This document shows, piece by piece, positions 62,202 through 64,000 of a DNA stretch of 64,000 bases. A program made the translations under genes and the position numbers. The notes beneath the pieces were generated by a model, which was not told the origin of the DNA, did not search any database, and saw only the letters and a program-made list of their open reading frames with translations. Position 1 is the first letter of the stretch. Each line of letters opens with the position of its first letter. The DNA comes from an uncultured Leptolyngbyaceae cyanobacterium (lineage in GTDB: Bacteria > Cyanobacteriota > Cyanobacteriia > Leptolyngbyales > Leptolyngbyaceae): the NCBI GenBank assembly GCA_938023035.1, contig CALIDI010000026.1, forward strand, positions 62,001 through 126,000, written 5' to 3'.

Positions 62202-64000
62202 CTAAGCAGGTGGGTTCGGGCGATCGGTGTGGCGGGCAACTTCCGCCTCTGTGGCAGCGATTTCTAACAAGGTTTTGAGTACTGAGTCGGGGTTTAGGCT
62301 GATGCTATCAATGCCTTGCTCCACCAGAAAGCGGGCAAATTCGGGGTAGTCGCTGGGAGCCTGGCCACAGATACCGATTTTGCGTCCGTGGGCTTTGGCT
62401 GTGGCGATCGCATGGCGGATCAGGCGTTTTACCGCTGGGTTGCGCTCGTCAAACAAATGAGCGATCTGGGCCGAGTCTCGATCTAATCCCAACGTTAGTT
62501 GAGTCAGGTCGTTAGAGCCGATAGAAAAACCATCGAAGACCTGGCTAAATTCATCGGCTAGCATCACATTGCTAGGTAATTCGCACATAACGTAAACCTG
62601 TAGACCATTCTCCCCCTGCACCAAGCCATGCTCGGCCATAACGGCCAATACTTGGCGGCCCTCGTCGGGGGTGCGGCAGAAGGGAATCATTAGAACCACA
62701 TTCGTTAACCCCATTTCATCCCGCACTTTTTTCATGGCCTTGCACTCTAGGGCAAAGCCTTCGGCATAGCGGGGGTCATAGTAGCGCGAAGCCCCACGCC
62801 AGCCAATCATGGGGTTTTCTTCCTGGGGTTCAAAAAACTGGCCCCCCAAAAGATTGGCGTATTCGTTGCTCTTAAAATCTGACATTCGCACAATCACGGG
62901 TTTGGGATAAAAGGCGGCAGCGATCGCCCCGGCTCCTTGCGCGAGCTGATCCACAAAATAATCGGGCTTGTGGGTGTAAAGGTGCGTCAAATCTTCAATT
63001 TTTTGCTGGGCGATCGCGTCCTTGACCTGGTCAAAATGCAACAGTGCCAGGGGGTGCACCTGAATCTGGTTGGCAATAATGAATTCCAGCCGGGCTAAAC
63101 CCACCCCATCATTAGGAATTGCCGCCAAGCGAAAAGCCTCTTCCGGGTTGCCCACATTCATCAACACCTGGGTTTGAGGTCGCGGCAAATGATCTAAAGG
63201 AATCTCCGTCAGTTTGAAGGGCAACAGTCCAGCGTAGATGCGACCTTCCTCTCCTTCACAACAGGAAACCGTAATTTCCTGGCCAGTCTCCAGGACACTG
63301 GTGGCATCATTGCATCCCACAATAGCTGGAATCCCCAACTCTCGGGCAATAATTGCGGCATGACAGGTACGACCTCCTTGATTCGTGACAATGGCACTCG
63401 CCTTTTTCATAATTGGCTCCCAGTCAGGGTCAGTGCGCACCGTCACCAGCACCTCTCCAGGCCGAAATAGCTCAATTTGACGCGCATCCAAAATCACTCT
63501 CGCTTTGCCTTGCCCCACGCCTTGCCCTACACTCCGCCCTGTCGTGAGGATTTCTCCCGTGGTCTCAAGGGTATAGCTGCGCAACAGGTTCATTTCTTTT
63601 TGGGAATGCACCGTTTCAGGACGAGCCTGCACGATAAACAGTTGCCCTGTCACGCCATCCTTGGCCCACTCAATATCCATCGGGGTATACTGCCCCCGCC
63701 GCTGACTGTAATGCTCCTCAATTAAACAGGCCCAGCGCGCCAACTGCAACACTTCGGCATCGCTAATGGCAAAGCGTTGCCTGAGGCGGGGTTGCACCGA
63801 GACATTTTTCGTCAACTTAGTCCCCCCTACGTCATAGACCATTTTGATTTCTTTACTCCCCAGGCGCTTTTTCACCAAAGGTCGAAACCCCTGCTTCAGG
63901 GTTGGCTTAAACACTAAAAACTCATCAGGGTTGACGGCACCTTGCACAACGTTTTCACCTAGACCGTAGGCCGCCGTGACCAAGGCCACATCCTTAAAGC
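62202..64000 (-). CDS. ppsA: Phosphoenolpyruvate synthase, N-terminal part outside window
   Basis: About 599 C-terminal residues are present; the frame runs off the window edge (the first visible residues are FKDVALVTAAYGLGENVVQG). It contains the end of the ATP-grasp domain (YTPMDIEWAKDGVTGQLFIVQARPETV), the swivelling phospho-histidine domain with TNQGGRTCHAAIIARELGIPAIVG, and the PEP/pyruvate TIM barrel with IGWRGASRYY, MCELPSNVMLADEF, GSNDLTQLTLGLDRDS and the catalytic Cys in GICGQAPSDYP. It converts pyruvate, ATP and water to phosphoenolpyruvate, AMP and phosphate in gluconeogenesis. The Usp gene lies 106 bases downstream in transcription. Confidence 0.95.
   Translation of the reverse strand, partial: FKDVALVTAAYGLGENVVQGAVNPDEFLVFKPTLKQGFRPLVKKRLGSKEIKMVYDVGGTKLTKNVSVQPRLRQRFAISDAEVLQLARWACLIEEHYSQRRGQYTPMDIEWAKDGVTGQLFIVQARPETVHSQKEMNLLRSYTLETTGEILTTGRSVGQGVGQGKARVILDARQIELFRPGEVLVTVRTDPDWEPIMKKASAIVTNQGGRTCHAAIIARELGIPAIVGCNDATSVLETGQEITVSCCEGEEGRIYAGLLPFKLTEIPLDHLPRPQTQVLMNVGNPEEAFRLAAIPNDGVGLARLEFIIANQIQVHPLALLHFDQVKDAIAQQKIEDLTHLYTHKPDYFVDQLAQGAGAIAAAFYPKPVIVRMSDFKSNEYANLLGGQFFEPQEENPMIGWRGASRYYDPRYAEGFALECKAMKKVRDEMGLTNVVLMIPFCRTPDEGRQVLAVMAEHGLVQGENGLQVYVMCELPSNVMLADEFSQVFDGFSIGSNDLTQLTLGLDRDSAQIAHLFDERNPAVKRLIRHAIATAKAHGRKIGICGQAPSDYPEFARFLVEQGIDSISLNPDSVLKTLLEIAATEAEVARHTDRPNPPA

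Overview
The window is chromosomal DNA from a cyanobacterium. The evidence is the frequent octamer GCGATCGC (the HIP1 palindrome typical of cyanobacteria), a photosystem II gene (psbK), cyanobacterial or plastid-type families (Ycf35/DUF1257, a Ycf39-like SDR, a PedR-like LuxR regulator, DUF4330, a thylakoid-lumen-type pentapeptide protein, a Mo-dependent-nitrogenase-like small protein) and an RNase E with a C-terminal arginine run. The genus cannot be fixed from this window; PA14 and 'cellulose-binding' type proteins, hybrid kinases and many dispersed palindromic repeats would suit a larger filamentous genome. I saw no rRNA, tRNA, complete transposase or cas gene. Both ends cut genes: a delta-9 desaturase at the left and phosphoenolpyruvate synthase at the right.

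Left part (1-18.6 kb) is mostly housekeeping: desC end, psbK, ycf35, a MalK/UgpC-type ABC ATPase, a STAS protein, DUF4330, an AI-2E family permease, an SDR, a coiled-coil protein and a DUF1232 membrane protein. These are followed by rseP-nth-rpsN (with an unusual open frame joining nth to rpsN), an acyltransferase, hisS, pedR, a glycerophosphodiesterase and a methyltransferase. A structured intergenic stretch near 8.2-8.4 kb looks like an orphan structured RNA.

Middle part (18.9-39.5 kb): a MITE-like element abuts an operon of a BMP-type lipoprotein and two hybrid histidine kinases. Next come a UvrD-type helicase with a RelE-like N-terminus, a large PA14 and glycosidase-like protein, a glycosyltransferase, a pentapeptide protein, DUF202 plus a saccharopine-dehydrogenase-like enzyme, and a split ABC transporter locus (ATPase with extra C-terminal domain, fused double permease) enclosing two small plus-strand genes.

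Stress operon (39.7-45.2 kb): nine closely spaced minus-strand genes run Hsp20, GSP17M/ChaB-like, DnaJ, CbpM-like, a small helical protein, DUF2905, PsiE, DUF1614 and PRC-barrel. This looks like a protein-folding and envelope-stress module.

Right part (45.7-64 kb): a second MITE copy, an Acr3 arsenite exporter with a probable decayed cation-diffusion-facilitator gene beside it, a membrane-anchored GNAT, an M20 peptidase, a second STAS protein, a radical SAM/DUF2344 gene followed by rne-rnhB, a dicarboxylate or glutamate symporter, a caspase-like protease with an EF-hand, an M28 peptidase, a universal stress protein and ppsA.
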